From Oscillatoriales cyanobacterium RM2_1_1 (GTDB taxonomy: Bacteria; Cyanobacteriota; Cyanobacteriia; Cyanobacteriales; Microcoleaceae): a stretch of 52,112 nt of DNA. The notes under the pieces were generated by a model. It worked only from the letters and a program-made list of their open reading frames with translations, did no database searches and had not been told where the DNA came from. Made by a program: the position numbers and the translations under genes. The stretch covers positions 1-52,112 of the forward strand of contig JAAURB010000031.1 of NCBI GenBank assembly GCA_012033335.1, written 5' to 3'. Below are positions 26,367 to 34,678 of the stretch, one piece after another. Numbering within the stretch: position 1 is the stretch's first letter; every line of letters begins with the position of its first letter.

Positions 26367-27976
26367 TCAGATAGGATGGCTAGAATCCTGCGTTGCCAAT
26401 TGCTGATGCATCAGGGCGAGAAGCTCCTGAACCGCTGGTTCATCTGGTTTATGAGACTGATCAAACAACACCGACACCAATGTCCAGGTCGATTCCTGAC
26501 GGGTGACCTCTGACCAGATGCGATGAATAAAGGCATCCGTGGTCTGACCGGGGGCTTGGAACCAATAGGCAGCAGATTGCTGACCCTGATTCAGGGACAG
26601 CCAACGCCCGATAACGTCCGAGGTCAACGGTTGGGAGATCATCTGATTGACTTCATAGCCACTCCCGCTCAAACACAACTCTGGGGCATGGTGCGATCGC
26701 AGGTAGAACTTGCCACAAACAACACGGAACCGGAAAGATCCTGAAACTGAAACCGTTGCTTTTCCGTCAGCACCCCTGAATTTTGGCCGAAAAATCGCTG
26801 TTCCGTTTTGGACAGGGGAATGGTTTCCATTTGAAGGTTTGCGGGCCAATCCAGGGCGTTCAAATCCGGCAACGCCGATCCAAAACTCGGTGCCGCCGGG
26901 AACAGCGCCAGACCCAACAAACAGGCTGTTAGTACTAGGAAATCGAGGTAGGAAGATGATCGGTGTCGATGGTATTCCTTAAAATCTGTCAATTTCAGAG
27001 AACGTTGAGGGGTCAGGACAACCGATGAACCCTGATCCTCCCCAGTAATCTGAGGAACCCCACGCAAGAGCCCATAACTGAGGCCGCAGACGGTGATAAA
27101 TCCGATAATTCCCAGGGGAATATGCAGGATATCGGCGATTTCCGGTTGCTGTAAAACCTCCGCCACCATCACCAGACTCAACACCCGGGCAATGTTCGCC
27201 AGGACTAACAATCCCAGGGTGACAGCCCCCATTCCCAGCCAACGCAATCCCAACCGTCGTCGATCCACCCAGGTCGCCCCCAAGAAAAATAGACTGCCTA
27301 TCCAGAGGCTCTTCAGGCCGCTACAGGGCAGCTCCACATGGGCAATTCCCGTATCGAGCACAATAATATCTTCCGAGGACAGGGCGGCAATCTTGAGATG
27401 GTGCAGAATTTGCTCCACCGCCTCTGCCGTCAGAATCCGGGCCGGGAATCCCAGATTGGTAGAAAATTCAACCCCAAAAGGCAGAATAAAGCTGAGGGCG
27501 ATCGCGATCGGCAAGCCCCGATTCCAGCTATGGGGTTGCAGCCATAACCCGACTAGTCCATAGGAACCCAGGATAAATAGAATAGCCGGAATCTGTTCCA
27601 GGGTCAGGAACCACTGACTCCCCAAACTGAGCACCCCAGACCCCAGAATCAAGAGCAATGGCAGCCGCCGCATTTCCGGTTGCCAGAGGATTTTCAAATG
27701 CGCTCGATAACGCTGTAACAAGAACGGCCCCAGAGAAAATTGCAGGAAAATTTGCAGAGAAATTTGCAGACAAAAAAGCAGGACGATTCCTGCTCCAATC
27801 ATGAGGATTTGATTCACCGGAGACCATTCCGGCAGGGCTTGAATCAACCATTGTCCGGCTGTCCGATTTAAAATCAACCAACCCAGGACAACTGACCCAT
27901 AGCCCAGAACAGCAGACCAGGGAACTCCTCTAGATAGAGTATCCGGGTGAATTAACTGAATTTCATTGCTGGTCAT
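26367..27976 (-). pseudogene. xrtO: Exosortase (XrtO-like), one frameshift
   Basis: Two frames make about 536 aa. The membrane-embedded exosortase core carries the catalytic Cys in VELPCSGLKSL, an Arg in ANIARVLSL and a His in HIPLGIIGF, the C/R/H triad expected of exosortases. The C-terminal periplasmic region includes SHHAPELCLSGSGYEV, like the domain often fused to or encoded beside exosortases (EpsI-like). The frame breaks near 26706-26712, where one base appears missing, before this region. The ATG at 27976 is chosen over the upstream GTG. The gene sits upstream of a PEP-CTERM VIT protein, its likely dedicated substrate. The XrtO assignment is by recollection of the cyanobacterial family. 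Confidence 0.72.
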
Positions 27977-28483
27977 AGGATTCACGATAATTAATTATTC
28001 ACGACAATTATTTACGACTGACTTTGTTCTCGAACTTGACCTTGAGCTAAACATTTTGCTAAAACTCTTTCCATAGAGGGCTGAGAAGGGGTTTAGGGAA
28101 ACTTCAAATTCAGTCCGGCCAATTCCGGAGGGGTTCATACCATTGGGGAAATGATCTGTGGGGAATGATCCCTAAAATCCTGACGAAATACTTCTGGACT
28201 AAGGGAATCCATGGAATTCAGAGATATGCTAGAACGGGAGGATAGCTTGTTTATCCAACTCAGATCAAATCCCTCAAAACCACCAGGGAACATTTATATT
28301 AAAGTCTATTAAATCAGATGAGAATTCTATGGTGCAGGCACTGACCTGCTGGGAAACGGTCGAGACGACTGTGCCTCTCTATTTGCTCTATGATTTCTGG
28401 ATATGCAGCAATCAAGATAGCCACTAGGAATTCATCGGTCAGGGGGTATCGAGTCATATATTCGCTAAGGAGTCTTCAGCTCA
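27977..28483. other. Gap between xrtO and glmS
   Basis: No gene is seen in these 507 bp, and I see no glmS ribozyme core. It contains copy B of the dispersed GTGCAGG repeat at 28331-28380. Confidence 0.5.
28331..28380. repeat. Dispersed GTGCAGG repeat, copy B
   Basis: GGTGCAGGCACTGACCTGCT is followed by GGGAAACGGTCGAGACGAC. It is related to 16616-16668, with the second hairpin decayed by compensated changes (GGTCGAGACGACT versus CAGCCAAGATGGCTG). Confidence 0.6.
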
Positions 28484-30427
28484 ATGTGTGGAATCGTAGG
28501 CTATATCGGTACTCAAACCGCCAGTGAAATTTTAATGGCAGGTCTGGAAAAGCTGGAATATCGGGGTTATGACTCAGCGGGCCTGGCTACAGTTTTTGAC
28601 CATCAAATTTATTCCATTCGAGCCAAGGGCAAACTCTACAACCTGCGAAATAAGCTGGCTCAAATTGACATGCCAGCCCCCATTGGGATTGGCCATACCC
28701 GCTGGGCCACCCACGGCAAACCGGAGGAACACAACGCCCACCCCCACTTTGACTCTCAGCAACGGGTGGCCGTCGTTCAGAACGGAATTATTGAAAACTA
28801 TCGGGAACTGAAGGATGCTCTCAAGGCAAAGGGTCACACTTTTACTTCAGAAACCGATACGGAAGTGATTCCCCATCTCATTGAAGAGGTTCTGGCTGAT
28901 CCCAGGGCCCAACGCCCCTTTACCCCGTCTCCCCTGTTCGATGCCGTCCATCAGGTGGTGAATCGTCTCAAGGGTGCCTTTGCGATCGCCGTGATCTCTG
29001 CTGACCATCCAAATGAAATTGTGATTGCCCGTCAAGGCGCGGCCCCCCTTTGTATTGGCTTTGGTCAAGGGGAATTTTTCTGTGCCTCTGATACCCCTGC
29101 CCTGGTGAGCCATACCCAGGCTGTTCTGCATCTGGAAAGCCATGAAATCGCTCGTTTGACCCATCTGGGGGTAGAAATCTACAGCTTTGCTGGAGAACGG
29201 TTAAATAAAATTCCCCGGATTCTTGAAGTCAGTGCCTCCCTAGTGGACAAGCACACCTTCAAGCACTTCATGTTGAAGGAAATCCATGAACAACCGGGGG
29301 TGGTGCGGGATTGTTTGCAGGCTTACCTACGGAGTGATTGGGAGCTAGAACCGGCTCTAGCGAAAACAGATGCCCTGCATCCGGCTCCCATTTCTAGTGG
29401 GCAATCCCCGATTCAACTGGGTTTGGATGCTGCCCTATATGACAACCTGGCACAGGTTCAGATCTTTGCCTGCGGCACCAGTTGGCACGCCAGTTTAATT
29501 GGCAAGTATCTGTTAGAACAACTGGCGGATCTACCCACTGTAGTCCAATATGCCTCAGAAGCTCGCTATGCCCCTGCCCCCTGGCGACCCAACACTTTAA
29601 CCATTGGGGTAACTCAGTCTGGGGAAACTGCCGATACTCTGGCCGCCCTGACCATGGAACTACAACGGAGCCAACGGGAAGCGGCCCAGTCCCCTGTGCG
29701 TCTGCTGGGGATTACCAACCGTTCGGAAAGCTCCCTGGGTCAGCTAGTCCCCAATTTAATTGATACCCGCGCCGGACTTGAAGTGGGAGTTGCGGCAACA
29801 AAAACCTTTGTGACTCAACTGATTGCATTCTATTTGCTGGCTCTGGATCTGGCGTGGAAACGGAGAACCCTACCCCAGGATCGGATTCAGGAGATTATCA
29901 ACGGTCTGCGGCAATTGCCTGGGAAAATCGAGTTGATTCTGAATACCCAAGGGGAGAAAATCGAAGAATTTGCCCGTGAATTTAATGAAACCCAGGATTT
30001 TATCTTTCTCGGTCGGGGGATTAATTTTCCTATTGCCCTGGAAGGAGCTTTGAAGCTGAAGGAAATTAGTTACATTCATGCCGAAGGCTATCCGGCAGGA
30101 GAGATGAAACACGGGCCCATTGCCTTGCTGGATGAAAAGGTTCCGGTGGTGGCGATCGCGACTCCCGGTAGTGTCTATGAAAAAGTCCTCTCCAATGCTC
30201 AAGAAGCCAAGGCCCGGGATGCGCGTTTGATCGGGATTACCCCCAAGGAGTTCTCGGCGGAGACGGATATATTTGATGATTTGCTGCCGGTTCCCCTGGT
30301 GGAGGAGTTGTTGTCGCCGATTCTGAATGTGATTCCATTGCAGTTGTTGTCTTATTATATCGCTGCCCATCGGGGACTTGATGTAGATCAGCCCCGGAAT
30401 TTGGCTAAATCAGTAACAGTGGAATAG
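28484..30427 (+). CDS. glmS: Glutamine-fructose-6-phosphate aminotransferase (isomerising)
   Basis: The 647-aa enzyme makes glucosamine-6-phosphate, the entry point to peptidoglycan and lipopolysaccharide precursors. The N-terminal nucleophile is Cys2 (MCGIVGYIG), with GHTRWATHG and the class II amidotransferase core. The two SIS domains follow (ACGTSWHASLIG, SQSGETADTLAAL; then GRGINFPIALEGALKLKEISYIHAEGY). The C-terminus DVDQPRNLAKSVTVE is the conserved GlmS end. Length is normal. The ATG at 28484 follows AAGGAG. Confidence 0.97.
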   Translation: MCGIVGYIGTQTASEILMAGLEKLEYRGYDSAGLATVFDHQIYSIRAKGKLYNLRNKLAQIDMPAPIGIGHTRWATHGKPEEHNAHPHFDSQQRVAVVQNGIIENYRELKDALKAKGHTFTSETDTEVIPHLIEEVLADPRAQRPFTPSPLFDAVHQVVNRLKGAFAIAVISADHPNEIVIARQGAAPLCIGFGQGEFFCASDTPALVSHTQAVLHLESHEIARLTHLGVEIYSFAGERLNKIPRILEVSASLVDKHTFKHFMLKEIHEQPGVVRDCLQAYLRSDWELEPALAKTDALHPAPISSGQSPIQLGLDAALYDNLAQVQIFACGTSWHASLIGKYLLEQLADLPTVVQYASEARYAPAPWRPNTLTIGVTQSGETADTLAALTMELQRSQREAAQSPVRLLGITNRSESSLGQLVPNLIDTRAGLEVGVAATKTFVTQLIAFYLLALDLAWKRRTLPQDRIQEIINGLRQLPGKIELILNTQGEKIEEFAREFNETQDFIFLGRGINFPIALEGALKLKEISYIHAEGYPAGEMKHGPIALLDEKVPVVAIATPGSVYEKVLSNAQEAKARDARLIGITPKEFSAETDIFDDLLPVPLVEELLSPILNVIPLQLLSYYIAAHRGLDVDQPRNLAKSVTVE

Positions 30428-30540
30428 AGGACTTCCATACCCGTCTATTCTCTCTGCTTGAGTAGGCGTTTGCTTTGGTACCCTGGGAAGATTGCTTGAC
30501 ACTCAGTAAATCTTGATCCATAATGAAAAACACTGCTCAT

Positions 30541-30613
30541 GGGGCTATAACTCAGTTGGTAGAGTGTCACAATGGCATTGTGAAAGTCAGCGGTTCGAGT
30601 CCGCTTAGCTCCA
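30541..30613 (+). tRNA. tRNA-Ala (anticodon GGC)
   Basis: A 73-nt cloverleaf. The acceptor stem GGGGCTA pairs with TAGCTCC (one G-U). The anticodon stem is TCACA/TGTGA with loop ATGGCAT (anticodon GGC). The T arm is AGCGG TTCGAGT CCGCT. CCA is not encoded. It is the likely integration site of the element whose integrase stub follows 140 bp downstream. Confidence 0.93.
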
Positions 30614-30756
30614 TTTTCTAAAACCATTACTCTGAAAGACTTTCAGAGATCCTGCTTTTTGAGCCAAGCTCCTGGTTGAGCGTCACAGCGTCTCACAGAT
30701 TGCTCTATCATGCTCATTATTGGTGCGCGATTGGTGTACAACACTTTTTAGAAACG

Positions 30757-31054
30757 ATGGGCAGTAGAGGGCGTTCTCAAAAAGGGACAGTAAGCATTAG
30801 TGTACACAGAGGAATGCTGCTGCTGGTGTGGCGCTCCGAGGGTAAACGTCACTATCTTTATCTGGGAGTCCCCGACTCGCCAACCAACCGGACTGTGGCC
30901 GCTAAAAAAGCTGCACAGATCCAACTGGACATGGCCTCAGAGAATTTTGACCCTACCCTGAAACATTATCGGCCAGTTAAGGGCAGCGAAAGCACAGTAG
31001 CTGAAATGATGTCAATGGTGATTGCTGAAAAAATCAATTTAGTAGAGAACAGTT
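30757..31054 (+). pseudogene. Tyrosine integrase N-terminal stub
   Basis: This is the N-terminal part of a phage-type tyrosine integrase: an Arm DNA-binding domain (KGTVSISVHRGMLLLVWRSE, LYLGVPDSPTNRTVAAKKAA) and the first residues of the core-binding domain (STVAEMMSMVIAEK). It has no catalytic domain. At 31055 the sequence changes abruptly to the end of an IS element. The gene points away from tRNA-Ala, 144 bp from it, as in many tRNA-integrated elements. I chose the ATG at 30757; the open frame begins further upstream at 30676. Confidence 0.7.
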
Positions 31055-31126
31055 GCTGGGCTCGCTACAGTTCCTTGGACTTGGCAGGATCTGGAAAAGT
31101 ATCCAACAATAGTTTGATGCACAACC
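31055..31126 (+). mobile_element. 3' end fragment of an IS1-like element (copy 1)
   Basis: These 72 bp are identical to the reverse complement of 43812-43883. In the proper frame they encode the transposase C-terminus AGLATVPWTWQDLEKYPTIV and its stop, then the IS tip ending GCACAACC. The fragment truncates the integrase. It is followed by ACTCGTTT, the reverse complement of the right flank of copy 2. Confidence 0.85.
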
Positions 31127-31243
31127 ACTCGTTTTACAATTGAAGGCTAATTGACAGGTCAAAAATCTGGTGTTAGACCTGAAGTGGTCACTATTGCTAC
31201 TTTAGAAATGTTAAGCCTGCTGAAACTAAAATCCTCCTGTGGA

Positions 31244-31603
31244 ATGCCCTATAGGATTTTAACTCTTTGTTTCCTGGGAATCGCCTCCCTTGGAGCCGTT
31301 CAACCTGCTCTCTCCCTGCCAGATACCGAGGCCGATCTGTTCAGAGAAGCTTATCTTGAAGGATGTCAGCAAGGCATTGACAATTTTGGTATCGATCAGC
31401 AGTTGGGCGAAAACTACTGCAACTGTACCGTGGAAAAAATTCTCCAGATTCCTGGTGAAAAATTAGCGGATTTAGGCACCATGAGCCAGGAAGAAATCAT
31501 GCAGGATCCAGAAATTCAACAGGCAGTTTTTCAATGTATTGGCACATTGCAACCCCCTAAAACGGATCAAAATCCCCAAGGAAAGCCATTAGAAAGACCT
31601 TAG
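31244..31603 (+). CDS. Secreted Cys-containing hypothetical protein
   Basis: About 119 aa. The ATG at 31244 gives a clear signal peptide (MPYRILTLCFLGIASLGAVQ, cleavage near PALS-LP). The mature part contains the motif YLEGCQQGID and NYCNCTVEKI, similar to small exported proteins of cyanobacteria with a conserved CxC pair. Upstream ATGs (31151, 31208) would mask the signal peptide. Function is unknown. The gene lies just inside the IS-flanked 12.7-kb segment. Confidence 0.6.
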   Translation: MPYRILTLCFLGIASLGAVQPALSLPDTEADLFREAYLEGCQQGIDNFGIDQQLGENYCNCTVEKILQIPGEKLADLGTMSQEEIMQDPEIQQAVFQCIGTLQPPKTDQNPQGKPLERP

Positions 31604-31692
31604 TAAAGATATCAATCAAGACATTTGTGCCGTCAGAAATACTACTGAGATATTGCTATAAAATGCAAGGGACGGGTTAACAGGTTAAAGAT

Positions 31693-32127
31693 ATGATGCG
31701 ATCGCTCCTCCTGCCGACTATTGTGATTAGTTTATTGGTGGGGATCTTAAGCTGGCTTTGGGCTCCTCCAGCCTGGGCAATGATTCAGGTTGAATTGTCT
31801 GATTTGAACGTTCAGGATTGTCCTCAAGAGTTTGCAGAAGGGATGGTAGCTAGCTTTTCTTCCCAGGAAGCCAACTGCTTTATGATTACAGGCAAAGCTA
31901 AAAACGCTTCCGGGAAATTGGTGGTGGATGCCGATATCTTTGGCCGGATTTATGATGCCAATGATAATCCCGTGATGCAAAATCGGACTCGCTTGGGCAG
32001 CATCGATCAAGTCCCCCCGGGGATTAGCGATTTTGAACTGAGAGTTTCTGTTCCAACTAATCTGAAAACTCCCCTCAAGCTCAAGCAGTTCAAAGCCTCT
32101 GGCTTTACCAGTCGAATTGGCCGGTAA
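31693..32127 (+). CDS. Secreted protein with FxLYD-like domain
   Basis: A 144-aa protein. The N-terminal signal peptide is LLLPTIVISLLVGILSWLWA, with cleavage after PAWA. The mature region forms a beta sandwich (MITGKAKNASGKLVVDADI, DFELRVSVP) resembling FxLYD-type extracellular domains that measure interaction surfaces in envelope proteins. Two Cys residues may form a disulphide. A conserved cyanobacterial protein of unknown role. Confidence 0.6.
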   Translation: MMRSLLLPTIVISLLVGILSWLWAPPAWAMIQVELSDLNVQDCPQEFAEGMVASFSSQEANCFMITGKAKNASGKLVVDADIFGRIYDANDNPVMQNRTRLGSIDQVPPGISDFELRVSVPTNLKTPLKLKQFKASGFTSRIGR

Positions 32128-32182
32128 GGATTAAGGATTGGTTTAGGTTTTGTCCAGATCCCTGAGGGCTAAGGTGAAAATT

Positions 32183-32245
32183 TCCCCTCTCCCGTTCTGG
32201 GAGAGGAGTTGGGAGTGAGGGCGAGAGAGTTTTGTCAGTCAACCA
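32183..32245. repeat. Dispersed hairpin repeat, copy 2
   Basis: 57 of 63 bases match 26181-26243, including the CCCCTCTCCC/GGGAGAGG hairpin and the AGAGTTTTGTCAGTCAACCA tail. It lies downstream of the FxLYD gene. Confidence 0.75.
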
Positions 32246-32372
32246 GTCTTTTCAGATATGGGGCCAAAAATCGTAGACAGAAATTCTCAACCAGAATAGA
32301 GAGGCCGATAATTTATCAACCTCTCTTTTTAGAGTTTCTCTATAATTTTTATTGCGGCGATCGCATCAAAAC

Positions 32373-32675
32373 CTAAACAGGCATTGATGGAGAGATCGAA
32401 GCCAGACTATACAAGAACTGAGGAATCAAGCCAGCAACAATTTGCAGCAAGAAAATTGCAATCATCGGAGAAAAGTCAATTCCTCCCAGGGGGGGAATAA
32501 CCTGCCGGAAAATATTTAAATAAGGATCCGTTAATTGGCTCAAGGTAGAGAAAATCGGGTTAGACCAATCAATATTGGGAAACCAGGTCAGTAAGATTCT
32601 GATAAAGATCAGTACGGTATAAATCTGAAAAAACGTTGCGGCGGTCATAGCTAGCAACTGTAATATATTGCTCAT
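32373..32675 (-). CDS. YggT family membrane protein
   Basis: About 100 aa, with two YggT-type membrane spans. The signature is IFIRILLTWFPNIDWSNP, followed by LTDPYLNIFRQVIPPLGGIDFSP. YggT proteins occur near cell-division genes in other bacteria and act in membrane/FtsZ organisation or osmotic tolerance. The ATG at 32675 (MSNILQLL) is chosen over the earlier frame start. It lies 84 bp beyond the Gly-zipper protein gene (stop 32760) on the same strand, likely an operon. Confidence 0.85.
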   Translation of the reverse strand: MSNILQLLAMTAATFFQIYTVLIFIRILLTWFPNIDWSNPIFSTLSQLTDPYLNIFRQVIPPLGGIDFSPMIAIFLLQIVAGLIPQFLYSLASISPSMPV

Positions 32676-32759
32676 AATAAATCCCAATCCTACCAATTAA
32701 TTTTTTTGGAATTGCCCTAATAAGTAGTTTATCACACATCGATAAAGTCGTTCTGGGAG

Positions 32760-33086
32760 TCAATCTTCAGTCAAAGATTGCTCGGAATAACGTTCTAGCT
32801 TAACGGAGCCATTTTCACTCCCAAGCTGTTGACGAACATCATCAATGGCTTGATTTAACTGAGCAATTTTTTCCTCCAGGCTTAGATGGGCTAGGTCAAG
32901 ATTCCCAACCTCTAGGGACTTGCGTTTAGTTTTTTCATTCGCCAGACTTTTATCGGTCGGGTTGGCCGAAATTGCGTTATCTCCAGACAGACGAGCCGCC
33001 AGAACCACCCCAACAATGCCGCCAATCACGCCCCCAATAACGGCACCCAGGGCAAACCCGCCAGTAAATCCTTCTCGATCACTCAC
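32760..33086 (-). CDS. Gly-zipper membrane-anchored hypothetical protein
   Basis: A 108-aa protein. Residues 8-33 form a glycine-zipper membrane span (GFALGAVIGGVIGGIVGVVL). The rest is a polar, coiled-coil-prone tail (LSLEEKIAQLNQAIDDVRQQ). Such YtxH-like small proteins are common and uncharacterised in cyanobacteria. It starts at ATG 33086, upstream of the YggT gene. Confidence 0.7.
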   Translation of the reverse strand: MSDREGFTGGFALGAVIGGVIGGIVGVVLAARLSGDNAISANPTDKSLANEKTKRKSLEVGNLDLAHLSLEEKIAQLNQAIDDVRQQLGSENGSVKLERYSEQSLTED

Positions 33087-33211
33087 GACGCTTTCCTCAA
33101 AACCTTTAACTGTTACCTATTGTGTGATCTATCATATAGCGTTTCCCTTCGGGGAAGCACGAAAAGCTTGGGCCTTTTGATGGATTCCTGGCAATTAGGA
33201 GCTAATTCCAT

Positions 33212-33322
33212 TAATTTCTCAACGTTAAGTTCCAAATATTAAATTCTCAATCAAATTCTCAACGTCTAAGTTCCAATCGTTAAGTTCTAAACATCAAGTC
33301 CTAAACATCAAGTTCCAAAGGT
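33212..33322. repeat. Array of about eight 14-bp repeats next to upp
   Basis: Units such as TAAGTTCCAATCGT, TAAGTTCTAAACAT, CAAGTCCTAAACAT and CAAGTTCCAAAGGT follow each other at 14 bp. Older, more diverged units (AAATTCTCAACGTC) extend to 33212. The last unit overlaps the upp stop codon (33308-33310). Confidence 0.8.
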
Positions 33323-33958
33323 GCGATCGCCCGCATCCCCCAACCCCGGAACAATAAACCCTTTGCCATTGAGACCTTCATCAATAATGGCGGTGTAGAT
33401 CTGCAAACTGGGATAAGTATCACTCAACCGCCGCAAAGCAGGGGGCGCTACCACCACTGAAATAATTCGGGTCAAGGCGGGATCAATCCCCCGGGCTGTA
33501 AGCTCTGCCATTGCTGTAATAATTGTCCCTCCAGTGGCGAGCATGGGTTCACTGACAATCACATGGGTTCCGGGGGGAAATTCTGGGGGCAGCTTGTTGA
33601 GATAGCAATGGCTTTCTAGGGTTTCCTCGTTGCGGGCCATCCCCAGGTGATAAACCGCCGTCAGGGGCACAACGCTTTGAATGCCTTCCATCAGCGCCAG
33701 ACCCGCTCGTAAAATTGGCACAATCACCATCGGTACTTCCGGATTAATGTAGGTGGCGGGGCATTCCGTTAGGGGAGTAGTAACTGTTGCATCCAGGGTC
33801 GGCAACCAGTTCCGGGCGGCTTCGTAGGTGAGCCATCGACCCAGTTCAGTCATGGCGGTTCGAAACAACACAGAAGGAGTCTCAACATCCCGAGCAACCG
33901 CTAGCCAGTGTTTGATTAGGGGATGGGGCGGAACATAAACACGCAGCTGCAAGGTCAT
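33308..33958 (-). CDS. upp: Uracil phosphoribosyltransferase
   Basis: The 216-aa salvage enzyme converts uracil and PRPP to UMP. The PRPP-binding loop is VSEPMLATGGTI, and the uracil/flexible end is GFIVPGLGDAGDRTFGT. Residues 72-90 (MVIVPILRAGLALMEG) are also typical. The start is MTLQLRVYVPPHPLI at 33958. The 14-bp tandem repeat array begins at the stop codon. Divergent from the candidate small RNA. Confidence 0.95.
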   Translation of the reverse strand: MTLQLRVYVPPHPLIKHWLAVARDVETPSVLFRTAMTELGRWLTYEAARNWLPTLDATVTTPLTECPATYINPEVPMVIVPILRAGLALMEGIQSVVPLTAVYHLGMARNEETLESHCYLNKLPPEFPPGTHVIVSEPMLATGGTIITAMAELTARGIDPALTRIISVVVAPPALRRLSDTYPSLQIYTAIIDEGLNGKGFIVPGLGDAGDRTFGT

Positions 33959-34095
33959 AGCCAGATTGGTTTGCGTTCAGGTAATGTAGCCAGTGATTCT
34001 CAACTATCATACTCTGCTTCTTTCGATTCTTTGAGGAAAAATTTGAGGAAAAAGTAGAGTATTTCCAGGCCAGGAACATAAATCACCCTAAGCTA

Positions 34096-34124
34096 TTGAC
34101 AATTTTTTTCAAGAAGCATATATT
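34096..34124 (+). promoter_or_regulatory. Consensus sigma70-type promoter for a small RNA
   Basis: TTGACA (34096-34101), a 17-nt spacer and TATATT (34119-34124). This is the strongest-looking promoter I noticed in the window, with no coding sequence immediately downstream. The start would be near 34131. Confidence 0.75.
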
Positions 34125-34130
34125 AATCTC

Positions 34131-34207
34131 AGTGTTCTCCTCTCAAAAGGATCGGCAGCGGGACGGTTAGTTTCTGGTTTGTGTCTAGAAGCCGTTCCGC
34201 TTTTTGT
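34131..34207 (+). ncRNA. Candidate small RNA (Yfr1-like layout)
   Basis: From the predicted start at about 34131 to the T run is about 76 nt. The 5' part is CU-rich (GTTCTCCTCTC) and could pair with Shine-Dalgarno sequences, as the Yfr1 core does. The 3' part is a 10-bp stem (AGCGGGACGG / CCGTTCCGCT) with an inner TTCT/AGAA pairing and TTTTT. The exact Yfr1 motif ACUCCUCACAC is not present, so it is either a divergent relative or a new RNA. It lies between upp (divergent) and crtH. Confidence 0.65.
34157..34205 (+). terminator. Intrinsic terminator of the candidate small RNA
   Basis: Stem 34157-34166 / 34192-34201, 25-nt loop, followed by T5 (34201-34205). Confidence 0.75.
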
Positions 34208-34313
34208 TCCAAGGGGCTGTGGGTTAGAGATTGGGGAAATGGAGTAGTTTTGTAAATTCATAGAGTAGTAGCTGTTCAACCCAGGAACACCTATCAAATC
34301 AGATAAATATCCT

Positions 34314-34366
34314 GTGGAGTAGGCATCTTGCCTGCCCAGAATCAGCCAAGATGGCTGTCCCCCTGG
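34314..34366. repeat. Dispersed GTGCAGG-type repeat, copy C
   Basis: GTGGAGTAGGCATCTTGCCT is followed by CAGCCAAGATGGCTG. It has two adjacent hairpins, AGGCA-TCT-TGCCT and CAGCCA-AGA-TGGCTG. It is the best-preserved copy. The rest of the 34208-34678 gap shows no gene. Confidence 0.75.
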
Positions 34367-34678
34367 AGTTGTGGAGATTGATTAGAAAATTCCACCTAGA
34401 TAGATTTAGCCAGCAGTATTCAATCCCATTGATTTTTGCTGGGTGGGTTGAGCGTTGGGTAGCTTGCCTCCTGAACGAAAACTCAATACCCTCAACCGGT
34501 TGGGTTTCCTGGCGTTAACTCAAGCTACAGAGGTGATTCAATTTGTGGTTCAGACTGAAAGTGACCCGCAGATTGACACAAACTTCTCGGCACTTTTGTG
34601 TCTGTTGACTCTCCCCTGAAACAACTGGAGGCGCTAAACTGTGAGAGTCATGCAATCCCATGTAAGAGTTGACCTACA

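Noticed and set aside
27977-28483. glmS ribozyme/riboswitch
   Set aside because: No recognisable ribozyme core or pseudoknot sequence was seen in the leader, and the element is typical of Firmicutes.
30445-30627. Minus-strand reading frame over the tRNA
   Set aside because: It is antisense to tRNA-Ala; its peptide (RTRTADFHNA) is the well-known artefact of translating a tRNA backwards.
34131-34207. Definite identification as Yfr1
   Set aside because: The layout is similar, but the conserved ACUCCUCACAC core is not present; only a related CU-rich stretch is seen.
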